A stretch of 64,000 bases of DNA from positions 1 to 64,000 of the forward strand of contig JBGALI010000010.1 in assembly GCA_044223975.1 (NCBI GenBank). Reading direction: 5' to 3'. This stretch comes from CAZCPB01 sp044223975. GTDB taxonomy: Bacteria; Planctomycetota; Phycisphaerae; Phycisphaerales; UBA1924. This document shows, one piece after another, positions 32,711 through 40,316 of this stretch. The position numbers were made by a program, and so were the translations under genes. A model generated the notes under the pieces. The model saw nothing but the letters and a program-made list of their open reading frames with translations. It did not search any database and was not told the DNA's origin. Numbering within the stretch: position 1 is the first letter of the stretch; every line of letters starts with the position of its first letter.

Positions 32711-33739
32711 ATGACGCGACCGCTGGGCGCGCGATTGTCGGGGACCGTCCTGGCGCGGTGGGCGATGACGCTGCTCACCGTCCTGGGAGTCGGCGCGTGC
32801 TCACGCAAAGAGCCGTCGCGGGTCACACCGATCGCCAAGGTCGCGATGATCGAGCCCGGGCCCCAGGACGCGTGGTGGGGACGCGTAGAGGCCGGCGCGG
32901 CGCGGGCCGCCCGCGAATCCGGCCGGGTCGCGTTCCTCCCCCGGGCCGCGGCGGTCGCCGGAGCTGAGCCCAGCCAGGCCGCGCTCGTCCGCACCATGGT
33001 TGCCGAGGGCGCCGGCGCCGTCGTCGTAGCTCCGCAATCGCCGGAGGACCAGGGGCTGGCGGCCGCGCTCCGCGACGCCGTCAGCGCGGGAGTTCCCCTG
33101 GTGCTCATCGACGACCACGGCGGCGCCGCCACCGCGGGCATCAAGACGCCGCGCGTGCTGAGCGACGACGCGCAGGCGGGCGTGATGGCGGCCGAGTTCA
33201 TGCTCAGCCGGCTGGGCGAAACGCGCGAGGTGCTCGTGCTGGGGGACGGGAAGGGCCCGCACGGCTCCGACAAGCGGGAGATCGCCTTCCGCGATCGCAT
33301 GGCCCGCGAAAGCTCCGTCCACACCATCGACGCCCCCCCGGGGCCGGGGCCGCAGAAGCGAGCCGCGCAGCTCGCCGTCGAGTACGCCCTCGACGCCAAC
33401 CGGAACATCTGCGCGATCTTCTGCCCCGATGAGCAGTCGACACTGGGGGTGCTGCTGGCGCTGCGGGAGCGCAGCATCGCAGGGCAGATCCGGCTGGTGG
33501 GGGTCGACACCAACCCGACGCTGGTCGAGGCGATGGCCGCCGGCGAGATCGACGCCCTGGTCATCCGCAGGCCGGGCGATATGGGGCACCGGGCGATGCT
33601 CGCCGCCATCGGTCTCCTGAAAGGCGAGCCCGTCGAGGACCTCATCCTGACGCCGGTCACGCTCGTCCCGAGGGAGGCGATGCACGACAAGGCCAACATG
33701 GACCTTCTGCTCCCCGACCTGGCACGCACGGGCGAGTGA
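32711..33739 (+). CDS. sugar ABC transporter substrate-binding lipoprotein
   Basis: A 342-residue periplasmic-binding protein of the ribose/xylose type (Peripla_BP_4). The N-terminus is a lipoprotein signal with Cys30 in VGAC. Typical family features are IEPGPQDAWWGRVEAGAARAA, LVLIDDHGG, the VLVLGDGKGPHGSDKRE hinge region and AIFCPDEQSTLGVL near the second lobe. It would capture a monosaccharide and deliver it to a permease. No ATPase or permease gene is in this window, so it either serves a distant transporter or works as a sensor. The start is ATG at 32711, preceded by AAGGAAGG; a TTG three bases upstream is less likely. It follows the fucosidase by about 40 bases. Confidence 0.88.
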   Translation: MTRPLGARLSGTVLARWAMTLLTVLGVGACSRKEPSRVTPIAKVAMIEPGPQDAWWGRVEAGAARAARESGRVAFLPRAAAVAGAEPSQAALVRTMVAEGAGAVVVAPQSPEDQGLAAALRDAVSAGVPLVLIDDHGGAATAGIKTPRVLSDDAQAGVMAAEFMLSRLGETREVLVLGDGKGPHGSDKREIAFRDRMARESSVHTIDAPPGPGPQKRAAQLAVEYALDANRNICAIFCPDEQSTLGVLLALRERSIAGQIRLVGVDTNPTLVEAMAAGEIDALVIRRPGDMGHRAMLAAIGLLKGEPVEDLILTPVTLVPREAMHDKANMDLLLPDLARTGE

Positions 33740-33747
33740 GACCGCGT

Positions 33748-33776
33748 TTGACATCGCCCGGACGAACCCCTTCACT
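33748..33776 (+). promoter_or_regulatory. lpxB promoter with consensus -35, probably leaderless
   Basis: A perfect TTGACA (33748-33753), a 17-base spacer and TTCACT (33771-33776). The GTG at 33783 begins six bases after the -10, where transcription should start. There is no Shine-Dalgarno. Confidence 0.6.
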
Positions 33777-33782
33777 GTGCCC

Positions 33783-34973
33783 GTGACGAGCCCGGACCAA
33801 GCCCCCGCGCCCGCACGCCCGCGCGCCGTGCTCTTCACGGCGTTCGAGCCCAGCGGCGACGACCACGCCTCGGCGGTGATCGCCGCGCTGCGCTCGCGCC
33901 GGCCGTCGCTCCCGATCTACGCCTGGGGAGGGCCCAAGATGGCCGCGGCGGGCGCCACCATCATCGAGCGCACCGGCGACGACGCCGTCATGGGCGTCCC
34001 CGGGCTCGAGAAGATCGTCGAGCACCAGCGCATCAACGCCCGCATCGAAAAGTGGCTCGACGCCAACCCCGTCGCGCTGCACGTGCCGGTCGACTCTCCC
34101 GCGGCAAACTTCCCGGTCTGCGCCATGGCCAAGGCCCGAGGCATGAAGGTCGTGCACCTGGTCGCCCCGCAGATCTGGGCCTGGGCACGCTGGCGCATCC
34201 ACAAGCTCCGCAGACTCACCGACCTGGTCCTCTGCCTGCTGCCGTTCGAGGAGCGGTTCTTCACGCACCGGCGGGTTCCCGCGAAGTTCATCGGGCACTT
34301 CCTGTTCGACACGCCGCCCGACGAGGCCGCGCTCGACCGTGCCGCGGCGGGCCTTCCCGAGGGCGAGCCGCGGATCGGCATCTTTCCGGGCTCGCGCCCC
34401 GGCGAGTGGGCCATGAACTTCCCGCTGCTCCTCGACGCGTTCGATCGCCTGCGCAAGGAGTTTCCCAGAGCACGCGGCGTCATCGCCGTGACGCGCCCCG
34501 AGGTCGAAGAACGCCTCCGCGTCATGGCCGCGGAGCGTGCCAAGCCCGGTGCCGGCCCCTGGCCCGAGGGTGTCTCGTGCGTCGTGGCCAGCTCCGACGC
34601 CGTCATCCGCTGGAGCACGCTGTGCCTGGTCAAGAGCGGCACGGTCACGCTGCAGGTGACACGCCAGCTCAAGCCGATGGTGATCGTCTACAAGAAGCGC
34701 AACCTGCCGCTGTTCATCGCCGTGCAGATCATCCTGGCGACCAAGCACTTCGCGCTGCCCAACGTCATCGCCGCGCGCCGCATCGTGCCCGAGTTCGTCC
34801 CCCACTTCGGCGGCGCCGGGCCCATCGCCCGCGCCGCCCTCGAGCTCCTCCGCTCTCCCGAACTCATGGAGCGCCAACGCACCGAGCTCCGCGCCATCGT
34901 CGACCTGTACCGCGGCTACAACGCACGCGAACGCGCCGCCGACGAGATCCTCCGCGTGCTCGACGCGGCCTGA
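33783..34973 (+). CDS. lpxB: lipid-A-disaccharide synthase
   Basis: Glycosyltransferase that joins UDP-2,3-diacylglucosamine and lipid X into the lipid A disaccharide at the inner face of the inner membrane. The 396-residue protein fits the family length. Characteristic segments are FEPSGDDHASAVIAAL (normally A-x-E-x-SGD), WGGPKMAAAGA, a VDSPAANFPV block, APQIWAWARWRIHKLRR, LPFEERFF, GHFLFD and the C-terminal KSGTVTLQVTRQLKPMVIVYK. The GTG at 33783 is favoured by the promoter position; another GTG at 33777 would lie inside the predicted spacer before the transcription start. Its presence argues for a lipid A-bearing outer membrane. No other lpx gene is in the window. Confidence 0.95.
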   Translation: MTSPDQAPAPARPRAVLFTAFEPSGDDHASAVIAALRSRRPSLPIYAWGGPKMAAAGATIIERTGDDAVMGVPGLEKIVEHQRINARIEKWLDANPVALHVPVDSPAANFPVCAMAKARGMKVVHLVAPQIWAWARWRIHKLRRLTDLVLCLLPFEERFFTHRRVPAKFIGHFLFDTPPDEAALDRAAAGLPEGEPRIGIFPGSRPGEWAMNFPLLLDAFDRLRKEFPRARGVIAVTRPEVEERLRVMAAERAKPGAGPWPEGVSCVVASSDAVIRWSTLCLVKSGTVTLQVTRQLKPMVIVYKKRNLPLFIAVQIILATKHFALPNVIAARRIVPEFVPHFGGAGPIARAALELLRSPELMERQRTELRAIVDLYRGYNARERAADEILRVLDAA

Positions 34974-34998
34974 CCTCCCCCACCGCCGGCACGCCCAC

Positions 34999-35694
34999 CT
35001 AACGCACCGGCACCAGCCACACCGCGCACCACCCGTTGCCGATGCGGTCCGTGATCGCAAAGCCCGTCGACCGCGCCTCGCCCAGCGGCAGGGAATCGTC
35101 GAGGCACCGGTGCAGCGCCGCCGGTACATCGTGATCCGTAACGGCGCGCGACTCGCCGAACAGCACCAGCATGACGGCGCGGGCGCCGACCGAATCCTCC
35201 GACGCCAGCTTGGCCAGGTCCTGACGCAGCGCGCTCACCAGCAGCGACGAGTAGCCGCGGCTGGGCCCCGGCACGCCCGCGGCAAACGCGTACTGCCCGG
35301 CCACCTTTACCTCGATCCACGCCGTTTCTTCCGGCGATGCGTTCGTCGAGGGTGCATCCCCGAGCGCTTCGGCAAAGAGCGTGCCCGAGCGCGCCGACTT
35401 TTCTTTTCTCTCGGCGACAGGGTCGCGCGGCGGGCGCGATGGGTCGGGAGTCAGCACCAGGTCGCACCGCTCCCGCTCGGTGCGGCGCGCCGGCACCCAT
35501 TCGGGCACGCCGTACGGCCACTCCCGGAACACGCCCAGCCCGGCGTTCGCAAGCGCGCGAGCGATGATCGCCTGGATGCCGGTTTCATCGAGCGCATCGA
35601 TCCCGCGGACCGCCTGCTCCTCGTCGAGGTCGCGGGCCGCCGCTTCAAGCGCCCCGCCCGCGATCTCCAGCAGTTCGTCCCACGACCGTGCCAT
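34999..35694 (-). CDS. uncharacterised protein, possible PD-(D/E)XK fold
   Basis: A 231-residue protein with no signal peptide or membrane helix. I do not recognise a named family. The arrangement of a helix with Glu38, then RCDLVL (Asp78) and WIEVKVAGQY (Glu128, Lys130), fits the PD-(D/E)XK pattern of restriction-endonuclease-like folds, but the match is by eye only. A conserved-looking SALRQDLAKL helix follows, as often seen after the ExK strand. GAGGTG precedes the ATG with good spacing and lies within the end of the upstream gene, so the two minus-strand genes are probably cotranscribed. It could be a DNA-repair or mobile-element-related nuclease, or a catalytically inactive relative. Confidence 0.7.
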   Translation of the reverse strand: MARSWDELLEIAGGALEAAARDLDEEQAVRGIDALDETGIQAIIARALANAGLGVFREWPYGVPEWVPARRTERERCDLVLTPDPSRPPRDPVAERKEKSARSGTLFAEALGDAPSTNASPEETAWIEVKVAGQYAFAAGVPGPSRGYSSLLVSALRQDLAKLASEDSVGARAVMLVLFGESRAVTDHDVPAALHRCLDDSLPLGEARSTGFAITDRIGNGWCAVWLVPVR

Positions 35695-35703
35695 GCCCGC
35701 ACC

Positions 35704-36228
35704 TCACGGCCGCGACAGCGCCTCGCCGATCGCCGCGATCTGCTGCGCCGCCGACTCGCGGCACGACGCCTCACTCTTCCTGATCATCCGCGGCACCATC
35801 CAGAAGAGCGGCACGATCGTCACCGGCATGTACCACCACCACGTCGGGATCGTGTACCACCTGAAATAGGTCGTCAGCATCGAGTCCGTCAGCCACACGC
35901 CCGGCCAGATCGTCAGCAGCGTGACCACGATCATGATCGCGGGCACCTTCCACAGGATCGGCGCCGTGAACCGCAGCGTGGTGACGCCGCCCTCGCCCGA
36001 GTCGTGGGCCACCAGCCGCCGATCGAAAGGCTCGCCAAAGCACGCGACCTCGAACAGCCCGTCGCGCGGGCGGGCGTGAAAACCCGCCAGCTTGCCGCGT
36101 CGGGCCAGCGCCTCGAGCCGCTTGAGGATCTCCTCCGGAGCGTGGGCCGTGCGCACCTCGGGCAGGGCATCGAGGGCCGGGTGAGATGCCGCGGGGCTTG
36201 GCGAGTCGGGAGAAGCGGTCTCGTTCAT
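35704..36228 (-). CDS. two-helix membrane protein
   Basis: A 174-residue protein from the ATG at 36228. The open frame extends upstream to 36417, but that part overlaps the start of the divergent gene at 36399. The N-terminal half is soluble, with a helical EEILKRLEALARRGKLAGF segment and a small beta-like region. Two adjacent membrane helices follow at about residues 93-115 and 125-145, the second very rich in tryptophan (WWWY). No family is recognised. It lies nine bases upstream of the possible PD-(D/E)XK gene on the same strand, so the two probably form one transcript; a shared role is unproven. Confidence 0.68.
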   Translation of the reverse strand: MNETASPDSPSPAASHPALDALPEVRTAHAPEEILKRLEALARRGKLAGFHARPRDGLFEVACFGEPFDRRLVAHDSGEGGVTTLRFTAPILWKVPAIMIVVTLLTIWPGVWLTDSMLTTYFRWYTIPTWWWYMPVTIVPLFWMVPRMIRKSEASCRESAAQQIAAIGEALSRP

Positions 36229-36398
36229 GCTGGCTCGCTCGGTGCGGGGCCTCCCGATTCGAGGGAGGTGCGGAGTGTAACCACGCCGGACCTTCGGCGG
36301 CGTTTCCCTCATTACGTACGCCGAAATCGTCGCAACGATCGCGTCAGAATGGGCGAACCGCCCGGTTGGCACGGCGTATGCCGCTACTGTTGAAAGCC

Positions 36399-36875
36399 AT
36401 GCCTGCGCCGTCCGCATCCATCCCGCCGTTGCGTCTGGTCAACAACGGGACGTTCCCGGACGGCGCCCCGTTGCCCGCACGCCACGGCGCGCCGCGCCTG
36501 CGGGTGGCCCGCGAAAACGTCGGCGCCGCGACCGTTTCGGCGATCGACCCGCGCTGGGTCTTTGCCGTGCAGGTCGCCCGGAGCATCGGCGGTGGCCGCG
36601 CCGCAATCCTCGCGCCCGAGCGCCGGCAGAAGCTCATCACCATGGCCGGCGGCATGGGGCTCCGCCCCTTCGACGCCAACCTCATCATCGCCGTCGTCCA
36701 GGACGGCGTGCGCACCGGCGACGGCGCGCTCAGCCCCGAAGTCGAATCGCGCCTTGCGTTTATCCGCGGGGCCGCGGAGCCCGCGCCGCGCGGCAGGACA
36801 ATCGCCGTGGTCCTCCTGACCGCCGCGATCGCGGTCGGCATTTTCTGCGTGCTGGCCCGCTGGGTCGGCACCTGA
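36399..36875 (+). CDS. tail-anchored small membrane protein
   Basis: A 158-residue protein with one hydrophobic helix at its C-terminus (about 133-154) and no signal peptide, so it is probably tail-anchored with its N-terminal domain in the cytoplasm. The soluble part contains ARSIGGGRAAILAPERRQKLI and GMGLRPFDANLIIAVVQD, compatible with a small helical domain. The start is uncertain: ATG at 36399, or 36378 seven codons upstream. GCTACT at 36383 could be part of a promoter. The region is divergent from the membrane gene at 36228. I do not recognise a family. Confidence 0.6.
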   Translation: MPAPSASIPPLRLVNNGTFPDGAPLPARHGAPRLRVARENVGAATVSAIDPRWVFAVQVARSIGGGRAAILAPERRQKLITMAGGMGLRPFDANLIIAVVQDGVRTGDGALSPEVESRLAFIRGAAEPAPRGRTIAVVLLTAAIAVGIFCVLARWVGT

Positions 36876-36957
36876 TCCCTCGAACCAGGTTTTCAATGGG
36901 CCCACGGTTCGCCGGGTGCGGCGCGACCGCGTGCGCTTTCCCCGGGCCCGCCAGCGC

Positions 36958-36963
36958 TATACT
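36958..36963 (+). promoter_or_regulatory. possible -10 element for the lipoprotein gene
   Basis: TATACT, five of six matches to the -10 consensus, lies 60 bases before the ATG at 37024. No clear -35 box is present at 16-18 bases. Confidence 0.35.
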
Positions 36964-37023
36964 GGTGCCCGCATTCGTGTGGGGTCGGCCCACCACTCAA
37001 GTAATAACCCTCGGGAGTCAGTC

Positions 37024-37665
37024 ATGCTCAAGTTCAATTTCCGCTTTGCCGCGATCGCGCTCGTCGGGATTTCCGTTGGATCGGCGGGCCTCGTAGGCTG
37101 CCAGTCCAAGCTTGAGCGTGACAAGAGCTCGGCCCTCAACGCCGCCGAGTTCTTCCAGCAGGACCTGGCCAAGATGCCCGCTCAGATCGACCTGGTCACC
37201 AAGGACCTGACCGCCGCCACCGCGGGCGCCGTCACCAACCGCCCCGCGCTCTTCGCCCAGTACTCCAAGGACCTCAAGGTTCTCAACCAGCAGGCCCAAT
37301 CGCTCGCCAGCGCCCGCGACAACGCCGTCGCCCACACCCAGGACTACTTCCGCGAGTGGCTCAAGAGCACCCGCAAGTTCAAGACCGAGGCCGAGCGCAA
37401 TGCGGCGATCGCCAAGTACGACGCCGGCGCCCAGAACTTCGACACGTCCAAGGAGTACCTCCGCCTCGGCGCCTCGAACTTCCGCGCCCTCGTCGACGAG
37501 TTCAACAACGCCGAGACGCTCCTCAAGGCCGACCTGAGCGAGGCCAACGTCGACAAGGTCCGCGCCAGCCTCGGCCCCGTCTACGGCCACGCCCTCGAGG
37601 TCAAGGGCTACGTCGAGCGCCTCGAGGACCAGATCAACGCCGCCCTGGTCGCCAACAAGAAGTAA
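37024..37665 (+). CDS. helical lipoprotein, possibly DUF2959-like
   Basis: A 213-residue exported lipoprotein: hydrophobic signal then LVGC with Cys26 as the lipid-bearing residue. The mature part is almost entirely helical and charged, with long stretches such as YFREWLKSTRKFKTEAER and SKEYLRLGASNFRALVDEF suggesting coiled coils. It resembles the DUF2959 type of periplasmic helical proteins, but I cannot confirm this by eye. CGGGAG precedes the ATG. A strong terminator 48 bases after the stop makes this a monocistronic unit. An envelope structural role is plausible. Confidence 0.78.
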   Translation: MLKFNFRFAAIALVGISVGSAGLVGCQSKLERDKSSALNAAEFFQQDLAKMPAQIDLVTKDLTAATAGAVTNRPALFAQYSKDLKVLNQQAQSLASARDNAVAHTQDYFREWLKSTRKFKTEAERNAAIAKYDAGAQNFDTSKEYLRLGASNFRALVDEFNNAETLLKADLSEANVDKVRASLGPVYGHALEVKGYVERLEDQINAALVANKK

Positions 37666-37713
37666 GCCGCGCCCGACGGATCACCGTCGAAGGACCGGCT
37701 CTCCAAATCACCA

Positions 37714-37752
37714 CGACCCCGGCACGATCGACGTGCCGGGGTCGGTTTGTTT
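37714..37752 (+). terminator. Rho-independent terminator after the lipoprotein gene
   Basis: A perfect 13-bp stem (37714-37726 with 37732-37744) around ATCGA is followed by GTTTGTTT. Confidence 0.9.
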
Positions 37753-37834
37753 CAGGCGCAAGTAGTCCCATCAAGCGGCGTCCGGCGCCGCGGCCCGCGC
37801 GCCATCACCCCGCCACCGCAAACGCCCTCGCCGG

Positions 37835-37840
37835 TACGCT
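37835..37840 (+). promoter_or_regulatory. possible -10 element for a leaderless zinc-ribbon gene
   Basis: GGTACGCTG places TACGCT six bases before the GTG at 37847, with no Shine-Dalgarno. The arrangement is identical to that before the esterase at 27784. Confidence 0.4.
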
Positions 37841-37846
37841 GTACAC

Positions 37847-38965
37847 GTGCCGCCGGCCCCTCCAACCTGCCCACGCTGCGGCTACGACCAGACCGGCGCC
37901 ATCGCGTCCTGGAACCGCGAGGATTCCCCCTCCTGCCCCCTTCGCGGCACGTGCAGCGAGTGCGGTCTTGAGTTCCGCTGGCACGACGTCATCTGCGCCG
38001 ACCGCCTCATCGTCCACGGCTTTGTCGAACATGCCCGCGGCTTCTGGCAGACCTGGCGCTGGGCGTGGGTGACCTGGGCGTGGACGCTGTGGCCGCCGGT
38101 GTTCTGGCGGAAGGTGCGGATGGAGCACGCGCCGCAGATGAAATGGTGCGTGCTATGGATGGTGCTGCTGATCGCACCAGCCCATGCGCTTGTCGCGGGC
38201 TCTGAGAACATCGCGCTCCTTCGGAAGTACCAGGAACTCAAGTCCGCGCCGGCTACACGCAGCCCGCCCTTTGCGTACCAGTCTCCCCCACCGCAATTGT
38301 TGAAGTTCCCTTGGGCCCGCGTTCCAGCGCCGTGGTGCGCCCCGCTCGCTGACATCGGAAATCCAAGATGGGATGACACGTGGTCACGCATCAACGCCAC
38401 TTCTGCGAGGTGGTCGGTCAGACTTGATGTCGGACTATGGCCGCCCTTCGTACCTGTCTGTGCAACGGCGAGCGTGACCATCGGGTTGGTTCTCGCTGTC
38501 CTGCCCGCGACGCGCCGGGCCGCTCGCGTGCGAGCCGTCCACGCGTGGCGAGCCTTCATCTATGGGTGCGCCTGGATCATCCCGCCGATCTTGCTCTGGG
38601 AAATTCGAGCCGGCGCGGCAGCGTACGAAAAACTCGCCAAAGTTCCTGCCTCCGGCTGGGTCGATCTTGGGTTCGGCGCACGCTCGATCTGGTGGGTGTC
38701 CGCATGGCGAGCCCCCTCTGAAAGACCGTACGTTTCGATGTTCACGCACCCGATGATCTGGATTGCGGCATCGCTGGCGTGGGTCATCCTTTGGTGGAGC
38801 AGGGCAATCGCTGAGATGTTCCGCGATCACGCGCTGCGCCCGGTTCTCCGAGCCACGGTGATTGCCGGCTCCCTGGCTGCCTGTGTGGCGCTCATCCGAA
38901 CAACCGAGGCGCTCGAGTGGCTGGTCAATTTGCCGGGCGCAAGCTGGCTTTACCCTCCAAAGTGA
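37847..38965 (+). CDS. zinc-ribbon membrane protein, copy A
   Basis: A 372-residue protein with an N-terminal zinc ribbon (CPRC at 8-11 and CSEC at 36-39) followed by several membrane helices from about residue 68. The segment from the second knuckle through the first tryptophan-rich helix (ECGLEFRWHDV ... WAWTLWPPVFWR) is nearly identical to copy B at 38973, even at the DNA level, whereas the remaining two thirds is quite different and less GC-rich. Similar proteins appear in several copies in Phycisphaerae genomes; their role is unknown. Zinc knuckles on the cytoplasmic side of a membrane domain suggest a scaffold or sensor. It ends seven bases before copy B. Confidence 0.75.
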   Translation: MPPAPPTCPRCGYDQTGAIASWNREDSPSCPLRGTCSECGLEFRWHDVICADRLIVHGFVEHARGFWQTWRWAWVTWAWTLWPPVFWRKVRMEHAPQMKWCVLWMVLLIAPAHALVAGSENIALLRKYQELKSAPATRSPPFAYQSPPPQLLKFPWARVPAPWCAPLADIGNPRWDDTWSRINATSARWSVRLDVGLWPPFVPVCATASVTIGLVLAVLPATRRAARVRAVHAWRAFIYGCAWIIPPILLWEIRAGAAAYEKLAKVPASGWVDLGFGARSIWWVSAWRAPSERPYVSMFTHPMIWIAASLAWVILWWSRAIAEMFRDHALRPVLRATVIAGSLAACVALIRTTEALEWLVNLPGASWLYPPK

Positions 38966-38972
38966 CCGCCCC

Positions 38973-39950
38973 ATGAACCCCACCTGCCCACGCTGTGGAT
39001 ATGACCAATCAGGCGCCATCGCCGCGTGGAACAACGAACGCTCCCTCTCTTGCCCTACCGACGGCACTTGCAGTGAATGCGGCCTTGAGTTCCGCTGGCA
39101 CGACGTCATCTACGCCGACCGCCTCATTGTCCGCGGCTTTGTTGAACATGCCCGCGGCTTCTGGCAGGCGTCGCGCTGGGCGTGGGTGACGTGGGCGTGG
39201 ACGCTTTGGCCGCCGGTGTTCTGGCGGAGGGTGAAGATGGAGCATGCGCCACGCGAGTGGTCAATGCTCGCGTGGCTCGCTCTGGGATTCGGGTCGGTGT
39301 ACACCCTGATTGCACTGCTCAACACCGGAGCTCTTCTCTCCTTCTACACGAACACATTCACCAGCGCACCCCGCTTGGCCGGTATGGAATGGACACAACT
39401 CGTCGACCCTTGGCTCGGGTGGCTCTTTCAGTACCGTTCGTGGCCGCCGCCTGGGAGGTGGGCGATCTCGGTATGGGCCGCTCCGGTCGCGCTTCTTTCC
39501 GGGGTGAGCGCCAACATCGTGGCGATGCTCGTGCTCCTGGTCGCACCAATCACTCGCCGCCAAGCCAAGGTCCGCAAGGTGCACGTGCTTCGAGCCGCGA
39601 TCTACGGCGTCTCGTGTACATGGGTGATCTGGATCTTCGAAACCATCAACTGCATGCAGACGATCAACCTGTTCGCGATGGGCGGTCTCACGAAAGGCAT
39701 CCGCGCCCGCTCGTGGTTCGATGGTTTCCTTGGCAATCTCTATCGGCTGGAACAGCACCACTGGCCGTGGATCATCTCGCTTCAGGTGGCATGGATCGCC
39801 ATCTGGTGGAGGTGTGCCACGCGCGAAATGTTCAGGGAGCGCGCGACGCCGAGCATCGTCGGCACGGTGGTCTTTGTGGCGATCTTTGGAGCGATCGTGG
39901 GAACGGCGTTGAGCGATCGGCTTGCGATTTTGCTGGCGGGCGTGTACTGA
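38973..39950 (+). CDS. zinc-ribbon membrane protein, copy B
   Basis: A 325-residue paralogue of copy A. Cys5, Cys8, Cys33 and Cys36 form the zinc ribbon (CPRC and CSEC). The first tryptophan-rich helix region WAWTLWPPVFWRR matches copy A. Beyond about residue 92 the two diverge: this copy has its own set of about five helices (SMLAWLALGFGSVYTLIALL, ALLSGVSANIVAMLVLLV and others). The ATG lies seven bases after the copy A stop. The pair therefore looks like a tandem duplication whose N-terminal module has been kept alike, by selection or gene conversion, while the membrane part diversified. Confidence 0.75.
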   Translation: MNPTCPRCGYDQSGAIAAWNNERSLSCPTDGTCSECGLEFRWHDVIYADRLIVRGFVEHARGFWQASRWAWVTWAWTLWPPVFWRRVKMEHAPREWSMLAWLALGFGSVYTLIALLNTGALLSFYTNTFTSAPRLAGMEWTQLVDPWLGWLFQYRSWPPPGRWAISVWAAPVALLSGVSANIVAMLVLLVAPITRRQAKVRKVHVLRAAIYGVSCTWVIWIFETINCMQTINLFAMGGLTKGIRARSWFDGFLGNLYRLEQHHWPWIISLQVAWIAIWWRCATREMFRERATPSIVGTVVFVAIFGAIVGTALSDRLAILLAGVY

Positions 39951-40088
39951 CGCGCATTCAAACTGCCCGGCGCCAGCACGCGGATCCCGCCGACGTGATT
40001 GCTCTGACAGTTCGCCCGATGAGTTGGCGCCCCTGTCTTCGCCCGGAGGGCGCGCGACCGTCGCCAAGGGCGCGGCGAGCAAAGCGAG

Positions 40089-40221
40089 CAAGCCCCTGGA
40101 AGACGCCTCCCTGGCGCAGCCGCCCGGAGGGCGGACGAATCGTCACTCCCATCGTGGTCGTCGTTCGCCTCGTTCGCCCTGCCGGGCGAAGGCACAAGAA
40201 CAAATCAATTCCAGGGGCTTG
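40089..40221. repeat. 133-bp element bounded by 13-bp perfect inverted repeats
   Basis: CAAGCCCCTGGAA at 40089-40101 is the exact reverse complement of TTCCAGGGGCTTG at 40209-40221. The inside holds further GC-rich palindromes. It could be a small non-autonomous mobile element or a compound REP-type repeat; no target-site duplication is evident. Confidence 0.5.
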
Positions 40222-40302
40222 ACGCTGCGCGTCCGCGCCCCTGGCAACAGTCGCGTGCCCTCCGGGCAAAGAGCCTGCACGCCTCCCACGCCTCCCACGC
40301 CT

Positions 40303-40308
40303 TATCAT
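40303..40308 (+). promoter_or_regulatory. possible -10 element for a leaderless glyA transcript
   Basis: TATCAT (five of six matches to TATAAT) ends eight bases before the glyA ATG. The bases between are TCTTCTCCC-like pyrimidines with no Shine-Dalgarno. Confidence 0.35.
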
Positions 40309-40316
40309 CTTCTCCC

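Larger units (their letters stand above)
39951..40316. other. intergenic region with inverted repeats before glyA
   Basis: This stretch has no gene. It contains several small hairpins built on CGCCCGGAGGGCG-like palindromes (near 40037 and 40121), a TTCGCCC/GGGCGAA hairpin near 40169, the 13-bp inverted-repeat pair bounding 40089-40221, and a short GCCTCCCAC direct repeat near 40281. A possible glyA promoter lies at its end. Confidence 0.6.

Noticed and set aside
40281..40303. Short GCCTCCCAC direct repeat
   Set aside because: Just over two nine-base units; too short to be meaningful and not CRISPR-like.
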